This document shows positions 11,689 through 22,524 of a DNA stretch of 64,000 nt, one piece after another; the first letter of the stretch is position 1; each line of letters opens with the position of its first letter. A program made the position numbers and the translations under genes. The DNA is from Roridomyces roridus. Its lineage: Eukaryota > Basidiomycota > Agaricomycetes > Agaricales > Mycenaceae. The notes beneath the pieces are model-generated. The model was not told the DNA's origin. It did not search any database and saw only the letters and a list, made by a program, of their open reading frames with translations. The stretch is from NCBI GenBank assembly GCA_029378245.1, contig JARKIF010000122.1, positions 37,372 to 101,371 on the forward strand, written 5' to 3'.

Positions 11689-11985
11689 GTGAATGGAGGA
11701 GCTGAGGGTTTAAATCCCGGTCGTCGTTTATGCTTTTGTCGGGTTCCAAGGTTTGAGATTTCCAATGTGAAAGAGCGGGGAGCAATGCGAAGCCGAGCAA
11801 AAGGGATGGCTCCCACACGGGATCGAATAAAGTACGACTTCTTTCTCGACGAGATGGTGATGCGGAAGAACAGGTTGACGAAGGCCAAGCTGGAAGCCGC
11901 TGGCGAGGTCCCCGATTACATTGATGGTCTCAAGTATGTTCCCCGACCCCCACTATACATGGAACAATCTGGATTTGTACTGTAG
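11689..11985 (+). CDS. Short open frame, divergent from sedolisin A; doubtful
   Basis: A 98-codon frame ends at 11985. Its first 25 or so codons lie in sequence shared with the flank of sedolisin B (42.8-42.9 kb). The rest is unique and charged, with KYDFFLDEMVMRKNRL and a DYIDGLKYVPRPPLYME stretch that looks like genuine protein. It may be the last exon of a gene whose 5' part was replaced when the sedolisin block was inserted. I do not recognise the family. Confidence 0.3.
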   Translation: MNGGAEGLNPGRRLCFCRVPRFEISNVKERGAMRSRAKGMAPTRDRIKYDFFLDEMVMRKNRLTKAKLEAAGEVPDYIDGLKYVPRPPLYMEQSGFVL

Positions 11986-12057
11986 ACACGATTTGTACAA
12001 TATACAATGCTTGCACACATCGAAATAAAGAATAGAGAAAGGAAAGGAACAACCGAC

Positions 12058-13862
12058 TCATCGACGTTTGGAGACCTTGTCCCAGCCGCTCATGGACTTC
12101 CTGCATTGGGTCCACAATCCCTCCGAAGTGCGGGGTAGAGCCTCTGCCCAGTCCCGCTCCGCCTGCGTCGAGTTCTTCCAGGCCCGATGTTGTTTGTACC
12201 AGGTCGGCTTGGGAAAGTTCTCAAGCGCAAACACCGCCTTGAACTGGTCTGGGACAGAGCTCTCCCCGTGCGCAGTGACGAGCTCGAAAGCCTTGGCCAT
12301 ATCCCGAGCATACATCCCATCTGGCCAAGAGCCAAAACCCGTCGGAACCCAGACACGGTTCGCCTTTCCAAAGCCCATCGAGATCTGCGTCCGAGGGCCC
12401 CGAGAGCAACGGCGGCGACGGTAGGGACAAGTTGTCTGTCGTGGTGGGCGAGGGTGCACTCGACGAAGCGGACGATGGCTCGAAGGGAGATGGGCAGGCC
12501 GACGTGGATGGAGGAGAGGTCATGATTGACAGACAAGGGCGGGTGCGTCGCTCAGTAGCATCGACGGTGGAGGACAGGGCTCGTGCACGTTTGCGGCTGG
12601 TCTTGTTGTGCCCCGGAGCATAATTGCCGATGAAGTCGTCGATCTGGGGGCAGTTCTTGACGCCAATGCGGCGCATGAGGAGAAACTGGCACGATTGTAC
12701 TTCCATAACGTGGTTGACGTCCTCGCGGTTCCAGCGACGACCATCAAAGTCGTACAGATGGATCTCATCGGTAGCAGCAACCTCCATCTTCCGAAGAAGC
12801 GACGAGCTCTTGGCCAGATTGAATTTGGGCCAAGAGGGGATGCCCTGCTCTCGAAATACCTCCGGGTCCTCAACGTCCTTGAAAGGCATGAGCTTCCATT
12901 CAGTGCAAGAGATGGAAACGATACATACCCTACCCCAGAAGCACACGCGCACCTGGTGCTTGAGCATCGTTTCCTGCTCCCTGCGCTCCTCCTCGGCCCG
13001 CCTGCGTTTCGCTTGGACCTCGTGGTTCTTGTTGTACTTTGCTGCGAATTCGGGGCTCATGACTTTGCTGTAAAGCTTGGGCGCAAGCTCAGTGGCGGAT
13101 GGAGTCGTCGAGGACATCGGGGCTTCATACGTGGAGGGAGAGTCGGAGGACGTCGGGACGTCGTACGTGAACATGGGCGCGGGCCTCGAGAGGAGAGATG
13201 GGTCGCCGACGACTGTAGACGATGGGGTAGAGGACACAGCCGAGGGGATTGATACTGCCATGCCCTTGCGATGCCCTGCATAGGCACAGCCCTTGCGCTG
13301 CTGCTCGCAGCACGTCTTGCACATCTTGTAGCTGCAATTGCGCGATCTGAGGAGGCGAGAGCACTGCCCATTCGCGCATGTCTGCTTGGATGGTGGAGCA
13401 AGCTGTGTCGACGAGGGCTGAGGCTGAGAAGCATACGGCGGAGGCTGGGTAGAAGGCGGGGGTTGCTGGCTCAAGGGTAGGAGCAGCTCGAAGCTGGTGC
13501 TAGAGGCGATGGTCTGACTCGGGAGCTGTGGGGAGCAGGCCCAGGGGTCGTCCATGCCCAAGTCGTAGGAAGGTGGAGGCGGAGGGGGAGGGTTGTGGCC
13601 ATAGCCGTAACCATCGTCGGTGCCAGCCGACTGGCGGCGCTCGGCAGCACGGTACGCCTCGGGGTCGAGCCATAGAAAGAATCCACAATCACACTGCGAT
13701 AATTTGCGTCAGAGGCACGACAGCGTGGAGGGATTAGGGACGCACCACTCGATATTCGAGCCCAGCATGCCATGGTACATTCCTTCCCCTGCATATCAAG
13801 CGGGAAGGTATTCTCGCGCCGCAGCCACGGGGACAGTCGATAAACTGATGTTGGTGGGCCAT
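12058..13862 (-). CDS. GRF-type zinc-finger and Cys-rich protein
   Basis: The start at 13862 gives MAHQHQFIDCPRGCGARIPS. One 52-nt intron (13694-13745) follows codon 39, after which comes CDCGFFLWLDPEAYRAAERR: together these form a GRF zinc finger (CPRGC ... CDCGFFLW), a nucleic-acid-binding fold. Next come a Pro-rich linker, a second Cys cluster (CANGQCSRLL, then YKMCKTCCEQQRKGCAYAG), a basic RRRAEEERREQE helix, and a globular region with VRVCFWGRVC and PKFNLAKSSSL. This arrangement is common in agaricomycete proteins of unknown function. At about 12380 the frame must change by one base to reach a sensible C-terminus (WVPTGFGSWPDGMYARDMAK to KVSKRR, stop at 12058); I found no intron that does this, so a small lesion or sequence error is possible. 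Confidence 0.7.
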
Positions 13863-14102
13863 ACGGTGTGCTGTTGCATTGTTAGTGGTGGGATAGGTTG
13901 CCTGTCACGGTCCAGTGAGCATTACTTCAGGTTTCACACTGGGCGAGGACTCACTGTGTTAGATAGTGTACGTACCGTGTGGTGGAAAGGAGAAAGGGCG
14001 GTCTGATGGCGCATCAAGCCGTTGGACAAAGGAGGACAAACAAGTATACGGTGTTTACAAGTTTACGGTAAACTCCATCAACTTTCGGATATACGTATGT
14101 TC

Positions 14103-16819
14103 TCACACCCTCAGGCAGCACGAGGAACGCTGTATGAAAGGGAGCACGGATCCAAGCCCCTCCTCTACTCGCAAAAAATGGAGAGACGGCGCTGAGAGGT
14201 AATCCAACACGCGAGATCCTGCGGTGGCAAGTCGCCGTAGCTGGGGGAGAAGGATGGCTCCTTTACTGTTCTCCGGAGCTGGGTGGTCTGAAACGCCGTA
14301 AACAGCCAGACGGCATTCGACCAGATTGGGAGCAGCGGACAGAATGTCAAGTTGTCTGGGCAAACGGTCTTTGCCGTGATAGTGCGTCATCTGGGCCCAC
14401 GGGACGTCGAGAGGGGCGGAGGGCACTGAAAATCCGCGAGTGGTGAGGATGAGTCGACGCAAGGACGGAGCATCCGACAGGAACCTCAGAGTCTTCGTGT
14501 TTTGGCACGATCTTCCTAGGTCAAAGAATTCGAATTCTTCAAGGGCAGGAATTCGATTGCGGATGCTTCGAAGGAGATCATAAACGCCGGAGGGGGAAGT
14601 CTGCTCCATGACGACCGAGCTGACTCGGAAGGTCCTCCAGCGGTGACATTCCATAAGGACCCTGTTGAGTAGAGCCATGTCGCCTTCATTCCGCTCCCGC
14701 CAACCAATAGACACATCGAGCGTCAGGTTCGCGGAGCGGAGAAGTTGGCATTCGAGGAAGGAGAGAGGGTATAGATGGAACGTGGGAGGCTCACGTTGGA
14801 AGGGTAAGGAGAGGTCAATGGTGCGCCACAGAAATGGGGCCGAGTGTCACGCCTCTCCACGACCTGCAGATGAAGTCGAGAATCCAAGGAGGCGAATACA
14901 CATCTCGAGTGGCATATGCCCGAGTTGCAGCACTAATTCTGCGGGGGAATGATGTCCAGGAGAGTATCTCCGCCAACAGCTCGTTCGGCATACGACGCAC
15001 TGGCGACAGAATCTCTGGGGGGGTAGGGTACGTTGAATTTCAACCTAGTTTTAACCACGGGGTACGTTGAGTTTCACTGAAGCCTACGTTGATTTTCACC
15101 GGGCCTACGTTGATTTTCACCTCCAGATTACATTGAAATCTACATCGATAATCAACGTGATATGGCCAAAATCACTGCTCCTTCCACATGAGGTTCCCAG
15201 TGAATCTCGACGTGATTTACGTTGAATTGGGTAAAACTGCCAGCACTGCAGCACCCCATATACACTCTCACTAAAGCCTCATTCGGGCAATTAAAAGGGG
15301 AAAAGAACAAGTGCATTGAATGAATATTACAGCTAAACTAACTAGTTACAGGTGGAGGCTGACCAACCCGTATACGAAGGCGGGGCCCGCCCGCGAGGAC
15401 GGACGACAGCAGTGGGGCGTGAGGAAGGCGAAAGGGCAACGGGGGAGCAAGCGGCGGCAACACCTTGAACTTGGATGGGGTACAGACTGGTGCAGATTCG
15501 GACTTGACGAACTCGACGAAGTTGAAAGCCAAAGATTTGATGCACTTCATGAGTTGAGCGTGTGGCGAAACATCTTGCATGGGAATGGCAGAGTGAAGCA
15601 GCAGGAACGGAGGTCTTCAAATATGAGCAGCGTGCAACTTGAAGACCACGGCAGAGCAAGCTTCGAGCGGCGACGTTGGCGTTGACATGGTGGTCGGCGT
15701 GATTTGAGAAACCGTGGGGCTTGGGCTTCATTTTGCGATTCGTTGACAGCGGAAGACGGCGCGTTGTTGCTGCGTTGCGATAGCCGGTAGTAACACCGGT
15801 GAGTGGATAACGGCACCATCACCAAGGGCCGACGGGAAGCGCGATGGGGGCGGCGGCTGCGGACGCAGAGGGTCTCTGGATGAAGGGAGTAGGCCTGGAG
15901 CGGGGGAAGGTTTTGACGGCGAGAGTGATATAGAAGCGTGGCCCTGGGGAAGGCAGACAGCCGGCGGGCGGCACGTGGTAGGCTTGAGACGTGCAGTGGT
16001 CAGCGGCTGCGGACGCAGAGAGGGTGCAGGCGGGCATGAGCATGGGGAGCGAGCGGGAGATCTGAGACGACGTCCTGAGGGCGAGGGTGGCATTCAAGAC
16101 AGTGGTCTGGGGCTCGCCGGGTCGGAGGTGAGCGGTATGAGATCGCGTGACGGCGGTGTGGACGAGGTGGTGGCAGCTGGGGGAAGTCGAGGCTTGCGTG
16201 AGGACGTGGGCGACATGGAGGAAAGGAAGAAAAAAGAGCAAGGAAATCACGCCACGTCGCAATCAATGGCGCAATATCGGTACTCGGTCACTGATCCGGT
16301 CGGAGTTTGAAGGACTTCAGACAACTGTCGTGATCAGGTCTCCAAGGAAAATTGTGAGTTCGGTTAGGGCCCAAGATGGACACATACCGAGTGGAGGGCA
16401 ATTGGCTTCACCTTCATTGGGTTGACACCTGGGCATGTTAATGAAGTGCCGTGAAATTCAACGTAGAACGGGTTGAATCAGAATTCAACGTAAATTCAAC
16501 AGTGAATCAAAATCACCGGAAGTCAACGGAAGATACGTTGATAGTTGGTATTCACCAGGAATTACGTTGAATTTCAACGTGATGCAGCTCCATAGTGAAT
16601 CGCTGCATACGACCGAATGCAATTTGCTGTCGCGTCGCGCTCAGACAGCAGCTGCTCTCCAGCTTCACCGTTCTTTCGACCACCGTCGATCTCGGAGTTC
16701 AACGCAGCCAGGTGCGAGCGTTTGTTATCAAGAAAAGCGACGAGCGAGGAGATTTCGGCGTCGTGGGGTGGATCGTTGCTTAGGAGGAGATCGGTGCACG
16801 GTGGCGGGGAAATAGCCAT
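14103..16819 (-). pseudogene. F-box protein gene split by a transposon
   Basis: The N-terminal part (16602-16819) starts MAISPPPCTDLLLSNDPPHD and runs through the coiled coil to RDATANCIRSYAAI. The rest (14103-15013) resumes at RRMPNELLAEILSW and continues through FICRSWR, LDVSIGWRERN, LDVPWAQMTHYHG and LPFIQRSSC before breaking off. Between them lies a 1583-bp element flanked by a GAATC duplication. A second lesion, a 2-bp deletion near 14842, shifts the frame just after the F-box; the paralogue at 30.3 kb has the intact sequence. The 3' end is also truncated, at about 14103. Upstream sequence resembles the 5' flank of the F-box copies at 6.5 and 30.3 kb. Confidence 0.85.
15014..16596. mobile_element. 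1583-bp non-autonomous DNA transposon in F-box gene
   Basis: The borders are fixed by comparison with the uninterrupted F-box paralogues: GAATC stands at 15009-15013 and again at 16597-16601, a 5-bp target-site duplication. Both ends carry many copies of ACGTTGA / TCAACGT (for example 15030, 15062, 15085, 15105 at the left; 16459-16580 at the right), in opposite orientation at the two ends. The extreme termini are only weakly inverted (TCTGGGGGGG versus ACTATGGAGC). The interior has low-complexity open frames but no transposase. Subterminal repeats of this type are usually transposase-binding arrays. I do not assign a superfamily. Confidence 0.85.
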
Positions 16820-17092
16820 GCTGGAAACGAGAGTTCAGGTAAGAAAATCCCGGATGACAGAGGATATCCACTTTGCAATTGAGATGGTGGTGGTTCGGTC
16901 AAAGGAAGTGACGTGTTGGTCAAAATTGGAACGTGATAGCCAAACAGAGACAAGTAAATGCGACGCGTCGAAGACTCGAACTTGAAGCAAACGATAGTAA
17001 ATTCAAGAAAATCCCAGCAGTACATTCCCAGCCGAAAAATATAAACAGTCCATTCGATCATCGCCTGTCATTCCAACTTCTTGTCTCCATCT

Positions 17093-17466
17093 TCACCAAT
17101 GGCAAAACAGCCCACAGATCGGCGCGCGGGGATGCCAATCGACGCGCACATGCGCATTGGGGTAGGCTATGACCGTCGTGGGAGACGTGGTCCATGCCGA
17201 TGGTGGAGAGCCCGCCGCGTACACCGAGAACGCAGGGCTGGCCGGGTGGAAGCATGCGATGGAGCCGTGTGGGGGCGCGGGGACGGCCCAGTACCCGGTC
17301 GCCGCTAAACTCGTCGTGAGCGGGTGTAGACTCGGAGACTGAAATGAGATCAAGTAAACGCACGGATGCATGCGGCTGTGTACATTTCTGGGCTGCAGAC
17401 CCAGCAGGGAACGAGGCTGGGGCCGTCCCGATGTTTGCAGTTGTGAGACACGACTACGGTGGACAT
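17093..17466 (-). CDS. Small Cys-containing protein, P family member 1
   Basis: Exon 1 (17364-17466) starts MSTVVVSHNCKHRDG and contains CKH and a CWVC pair. A 59-nt intron (17305-17363, GTGCGT...TTTAG, phase 1) follows, and exon 2 is 212 nt long. The product is 104 residues. Exon 2 reads GYWAVPAPPHGSIACF, then SPTTVIAYPNAHVRVDW, and ends FCHW. Paralogues P2 (21991) and P3 (25974) share the start, the intron position and phase, the exon-2 length and the TGG-TGA ending in this frame only, which is why I chose it. Hydrophobic transmembrane segments are absent and no signal peptide is evident. I do not recognise the family and assign no function; the Cys/His cluster could bind a metal. Confidence 0.65.
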
Positions 17467-17549
17467 TTGTAAGATTTGGCTGGGACTGGGAGGGAGCTTG
17501 GCTTCAACGAGGGCTTTGTTTCTGAGGAGTATATGTTGACCTGACTCTC

Positions 17550-17557
17550 TTTATATA
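17550..17557 (-). promoter_or_regulatory. TATA box of P1
   Basis: TATATAAA on the minus strand, preceded by GGG, about 85 bp before the P1 ATG. The same GGGTATATAA motif is found before P2 and P3. Confidence 0.7.
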
Positions 17558-17921
17558 CCCCTCGACGAATTCAGTGCATAACGTCAAGTTGCGTTGACTC
17601 GTACGCCTGGAAAGGACGCCACTGAACAGCAGTGTTGGCGGATTACGGCGAGCCAGAGCATCCTGTCGTAACGAACATTTGAGAGACACAAGGGAAGCAG
17701 TGCGTCGGAGGCTGTGAGTTGAGGTAAGGTGTGTCATCCGCACCCGCGGAATGCTGTTGGGGTGAGAGCTCTCTGCCAGATTGAACGTTAACACAAGGCT
17801 GTCGTTGCCTGCTGGGCAAGAGCTCGACAAATCTAAATAGATTCCATGAAACTGCGAGCAACAGAAGTAAATTTAGAGATCAATAAATTCGGCACGTACG
17901 AAAATCAACCCGTGATTTCAT

Positions 17922-18956
17922 TCAAATCGCAGCCAAGAGCTGAGCCGTCTCCCACCAATCCACAATCTCGACATTCTCCTCGAGCCCTCTCATCCCCAAA
18001 CGCTCCACAAACACATCCATCCCAGCACCGCCCATCTCCCGGTTAACTATGGGCATTACCGAAAGAACGCGAAACAAGCACTGGGGCGTCGTGTGGATGC
18101 GAGACTGTATCACCCCACGAAGGATGGTAAGGTGAACATCGCGGTGGGCACTGCCCAGGTAAACGACCAGCTGGGAGGATGGCAGCATGAAAGGCGGCGT
18201 GGAGAACTTGTAATGGGTGAGGGTCAAGTCACGGAGAGACGGCGCTGACAAGAAGATGTCCTGCGCGCCAACGAAGTCTGGCTCGGGTAGTTCATCTTCA
18301 GAGATAAATTGGAACATCTTCACAATCGGGATGCGGCCATGGATCTGTTGAAGCCGAGAGAGTATGCTCGCGTTGCTTCCCAGCACTCGCACGTAGACAT
18401 GGTTCCGACGGTGGGACTCCAGAATCAATCTCTCGAGGAGAACCGCCCCAGCACTCCCATTTGACCATTCGAACGCCAGGTTGATAGGCAGGAGCGAGCC
18501 AGTGTCGTTTCGATCATGGGCAAAGGGAAGATGTCGATAACATTAACACCCCGGGTGGCACAATCTCGAAGGTTCGCCAGAGGAATGGGTTTGAGAGGGC
18601 CATGTGATCACGCCAGAAGCTACAGATATGCCTGAGTCGCCAAGGAGGGGCATTCGTGGGTATGTGATCCACTCGCCGGGTTGAAGGAACCATGAGGAAG
18701 ATCTTCGACCAGAGTTCGGCGGGGATGCGACGGAGATGATAAGACTGTGGCGTGTGCCTGGATGCGGGTTGTAAGGGCATCGCGCTGCGTGAGGAGCTCT
18801 ATACCCGCCGGGGATTCTGCAACGGGTATTAAGCGCAGAGTCAACCAGGTACGCCTGCCCAGATAGAAAGGCCTGAATCAGGGGCATGTCGGTGTCGACG
18901 GGGGCGTCGTTGCTTTCGGGAGACGAGGGGATGGGGAGTCAAAAGAAGATTCCATC
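17922..18956 (-). pseudogene. Decayed F-box protein gene
   Basis: This is a paralogue of the F-box gene at 22.5-24.6 kb. Recognisable blocks are IELLTQRDALTTRIQAHATV (coiled coil), LRRIPAELWSKIF-LMVPSTRR (F-box), WRLRHICSFWRD and, from 18428, one open frame with LGSNASILSRLQQIHGRIP to the end ENVEIVDWWETAQLLAAI. The N-terminal third is broken by several frameshifts. About 400 bp of coding sequence is missing between VHLTILRG and VIQSRI, where the paralogue has its central leucine-rich part. It sits upstream of P1 and is convergent with nothing obvious. Expression of the C-terminal frame alone is possible but unlikely to be functional. Confidence 0.8.
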
Positions 18957-20050
18957 CTAGGGCGAATTTTTGGGATGGAAGATAGAGGAGAGGGCTAGGA
19001 GAGTCTTATCTCGTTTTCGATGATGATGGTCAAGAATGAAGAGGCGAAACATCACGTGATAAGACTCGCCAAAGATAGCCGAAGTTGAGCCCAATTCAAC
19101 ACAGGCGGAGTATCACTTTCAATCCCAGCGGCGTCTCACACATAAGATTTCTACTTCTTGCTTCGAATCCCTGAGACTTCGGCCGACGGGGAATTCAACC
19201 CACGCCTGATTGCTCTCCGGAACTTCGGCCGACCTCTGGCTCTTGCTGGGAACGCTGAAAACTGGTCATTGAGAAGTAGAGCCCATGTTTGGAATATTTC
19301 TCTTATGACTTGCGCTTCCACCTGAATCGGCCGATGCATTACGGGCGTGGGCATTTCAACTCGCCACCCGTAACGGCCGTCCGTTCCGTTCCGTAGTGGC
19401 GTCAAATTGACGGCCGTTTCAGTGTTGACTTTCACAAGTTCCAGCAGAGTTACTGTCCGATGTCGCTCACCGAGGTCGGATTCACGGACTTCTGGTTCAC
19501 GGAATGCATCGTGTCCGAGACACGCGGACGATGTCGCACCGAGGTTATTAACATCTTGGCAAGCATCCACCGTGCAAGCCATCACCGAGCTCCGAGGCGG
19601 ACACGCTAGTGGGAAAATACGGGTGAACTCGGATTACGACAAATTACAGGACACAAAAAAATTCGCAAAAAAGAGCACATGAAAAAGCAGACAATTCGTT
19701 GCGTTGGTAGCATTTATCTGGGCAGTATCGCGCTTAACGTGTATCAGATAAAGAGGGGATCTGCGTAATCGTACCCCGCAAAGCTGTGCAATGACGAGCG
19801 CGGGACAGTCCGCAAGGTCACATGTCAGTCCCAATATATTACTTGTCGCACACTTGCTCCCTCCCTTCATCGCTTGCCCTTCACATCCCGTCATCGCCCG
19901 GGCTCCTCTCGCCTTCCCCACCCTCCCCAGCGACCATCCGTCGTAGACATCCCCTCCGACATCGGCGCTCTGCTTCACTAGACCGGCTCTACCTCGTTTC
20001 CTTGTTCACACGACTCCAAGACATCTAGACCCGAGCCACTCACAGCACCC
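18957..20050. other. Intergenic, no gene recognised
   Basis: Sequence between the decayed F-box gene and the mitochondrial carrier. A 145-codon open frame on the minus strand (19151-19585) has no domain, no paralogue and no clear promoter. The last 200 bp are C-rich (19850-20040), as expected for a fungal 5' leader before the carrier ATG. Confidence 0.5.
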
Positions 20051-21401
20051 ATGTCGGCCAGCATAACACAGAAGAAGCAGCCCTATCCATTCTGGCTTGG
20101 AGGTGCGTCGTCAGGACTGTCACCCCACCGCTGCCTAGCTAACGCATGTCCGCCGACCAGGGGTGGCAGCGACGATCGCTGCTTCCATCACTCAGTGAGG
20201 GGACCGATCTCATCGTCCGGAGCTTGTTGCTTACATTCCTCTCAGTCCGCTGGATCTCACCAAGGTCCGGTTGCAGGCGTCCGGCGACAAGCGGATGATA
20301 GAGAGTATAAAGAAGACGTATAGAACAGGCGGTACGCGGATATCTATCGGTATCTTGTCCATGAAAGCTTAACGAGCGTTGGGTAGGCACGCGGGGCTTG
20401 TTCGATGGCATCTCTGGGACGTGGATGCGCCAGATGTCCTACTCGATGTGTCGGTTCTGGGCGTATGACGAGAGCAAGAAGATCCTTGGAGCGGGCAAGG
20501 ATGCGCCTGCGTGGAAGTTGGCCCTCGCTGGGAGCATGGGTGCGTCAATATCGCCATACTTATTCTTGAAGTTTGACTCTCGGCGGAATAGCGGGAGGTA
20601 TTGCTGGACTCGTGGGCAACCCTGGAGGTGTGTCCATCGGATATCTAGCCGAGAACTAACCTAACCGAGATCAAATCAGAAATCGTCATGGTCCGCCTCC
20701 AAGGCGATTTCGCCAAACCGCCAGAGAAGCGGTTCAACTACAAGCATTGTTTTGATGCTTTGTTCCGAGTGCGTCGTGTTCCATATTTTCCTCGATACCA
20801 ATCTGAGCTCTCCTCCAGATGGTCCGCGAAGAAGGACCCTCCTCGCTTCTACGTGGAGCAGGACCGAACGTGTTCCGTGCGATTTTGATGAACGCCAGCC
20901 AGCTGGCTTCGTGCGTTCCTTCTTTTCTCATGATACTCGACGTTGAACGATGTGCACAGATACGACTTTTTCAAGGCTGAGCTGTTGAAGACGCCTTACT
21001 TTGATGATAACATTGGTCTTCACTTCACGGCCAGTTTCGCTGCCGTGGGTTTTATCTTCTTCGGTATGTACGTAGTACTGACATGGATGGTAGGGGACGG
21101 TAGCCACCACAGTCTGTTCGCCCGCGGATGTACTCAAGAGTCGAATCATGAACGCCTCCGGACCCGGGTCCAACGTGCGTGTCAATTCATCCTTCCCTCG
21201 TTCTCGGATTCACGACAAACGCAGTCGACGATGGGAGTAATCCGTCAGTCGCTCAAGACGGAAGGCGCGATGTTCATGTTCAAGGGGTGGCTCCCCGCTT
21301 GGACGAGGCTGCAGCCTACGACGATCCTCATCTTCCTTACGCTCGAGCAGCTGAAGAACGGAGTGGATTGGTCGAGGAGCAAAGGCTTTACTTTCTTGTG
21401 A
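20051..21401 (+). CDS. DIC1: Mitochondrial dicarboxylate carrier
   Basis: Ten exons separated by nine introns of 50-60 nt give a continuous protein of about 297 residues, the standard size for the SLC25 family. The start is MSASITQKKQPYPFWLGG. All three carrier signatures are present: HPLDLTKVRLQASG in repeat 1, NPGEIVMVRLQGD in repeat 2 and SPADVLKSRIMNASG in repeat 3. The repeat-1 and repeat-3 contact residues and the GGVAATIAAS, NVFRAILMNASQLASYDFFK and FKGWLPAWTRLQPTTILIF segments fit dicarboxylate carriers (yeast Dic1), which exchange malate or succinate for phosphate across the inner membrane. No lesions are seen and every junction keeps the frame. It is an ordinary gene surrounded by duplicated material. 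Confidence 0.92.
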
Positions 21402-21911
21402 ATGGTGTAAAATGTAGGAAGAGAGTGCGGGGGTGGCACGAGATGGCATGTATGTATGTATGATAGAGACAGACGCTGTACTCAGAGGTTGTTGGTTTTC
21501 ATGTAGTTGAATATAACACTGTTGCTTTGAGGGTCGAAGGTCGAGGCCGGCGCCAGTCGACGAGGTAAGTGTGCCACCCTTCGGCCGGCGCTTATAATCC
21601 ATGTAATTGAACAGGCGATGATTCTTTCAGGCCAGGAAGTTTCCCCTCGCTGTGCTTTAGACGCCGAAACGTAGATCCGCCACTCTGTCGACTCAACTTC
21701 GCGGCTCTTATCAGGCGCGTTACCTCAACCACAGCCTCGTGATGTCTATTCCAACCCGACTCCCGAGGCCGGCAGCCGTAAAGGGCTGTCGTTGTTCTCG
21801 TCAACCTCTCGTTATCCGGCTGCGTGGCGACTTGACTAGGTAAACGAGTCAACTCAAACTAACGTTATGGTTCGAGCAAGGCCGGCAGTGACGCACCAGC
21901 TGGGAAAAGGG

Positions 21912-21919
21912 TATATAAG
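21912..21919 (+). promoter_or_regulatory. TATA box of P2
   Basis: TATATAAG within GGGTATATAAGG, about 75 bp upstream of the P2 start codon. Confidence 0.7.
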
Positions 21920-21990
21920 GCGGGTGCCTTCGACTGCCTTTGAAACCCCAGTCGAAGTCCCCCCGACTGTTCAGAGCCAACTCAACAACA

Positions 21991-22403
21991 ATGTCCGTGG
22001 TACTCAGCTGCAAACATCTCCCAGCCACTCCCATCACCGCCGTTGGTGTCAGTCCAACCGCCGTCGCCGTCGGAATGGTACCCCAGTATAATTATTGGCC
22101 GTGCTCGGTATGTAACCCGTGTATGGCATACGTCCGTGCGTCTCCTCTTCTTTTGCTCTTCTGTGCGACGGCTGATTCGGATTCGGGACAGCGTGGGGCT
22201 ATTGGGCGACGCCACCTCCAAGAACCAGTGGGTCCATGGCGTGCCTCAACCCGTCAAATTCCGCGTACCCGCTTTACGCCACGGGCCCGCCGGTATCCGC
22301 GTGGAGCTCTCCTGGAACGACTGTGATGGATTACCCCAATGCGCGTGTCCGCGTCGATTGGCGGCCGCGTCCGGCTTGGGGATGGGGATTGTATTATTGG
22401 TGA
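21991..22403 (+). CDS. Small Cys-containing protein, P family member 2
   Basis: Exon 1 (21991-22135) starts MSVVLSCKHLPATPITAVG and carries CKH and a CSVCNPC cluster near its end. The intron (22136-22191, 56 nt, GTGCGT...ACAG) is in phase 1, exactly as in P1. Exon 2 is 212 nt, giving WGYWATPPP, a TTVMDYPNARVRVDW block and the end GWGLYYW, 118 residues in total. An earlier donor (GTATGT at 22109) exists but would not keep the conserved exon-2 frame. Compared with P1, exon 1 is longer by 14 codons. It lies between the carrier gene and an F-box gene. Function unknown. Confidence 0.65.
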
Positions 22404-22524
22404 GGGGACGGAGAGAAGAAGACAATGAGATTGGTTCGGTGGATATATGTATATGGGACTCTTAGGACCGGGAATGTACTTGTAAATTTCTTGCTTATAA
22501 TTCCTCTTCAACCCTGCATCCCAT

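Noticed and set aside
15728..16310. Long open frames inside the 1583-bp transposon as a transposase
   Set aside because: They are Pro/Ser/Arg-rich, overlap on both strands and show no catalytic or zinc motif; composition alone explains them.
19151..19585. A 145-codon frame on the minus strand as a gene
   Set aside because: No domain, no paralogue among the many duplications, and no promoter or splice pattern.
22109..22191. GTATGT at 22109 as the donor of P2
   Set aside because: It looks stronger, but splicing there puts exon 2 in a frame not shared with P1 and P3. The GTGCGT donor at 22136 gives the conserved frame and intron phase.
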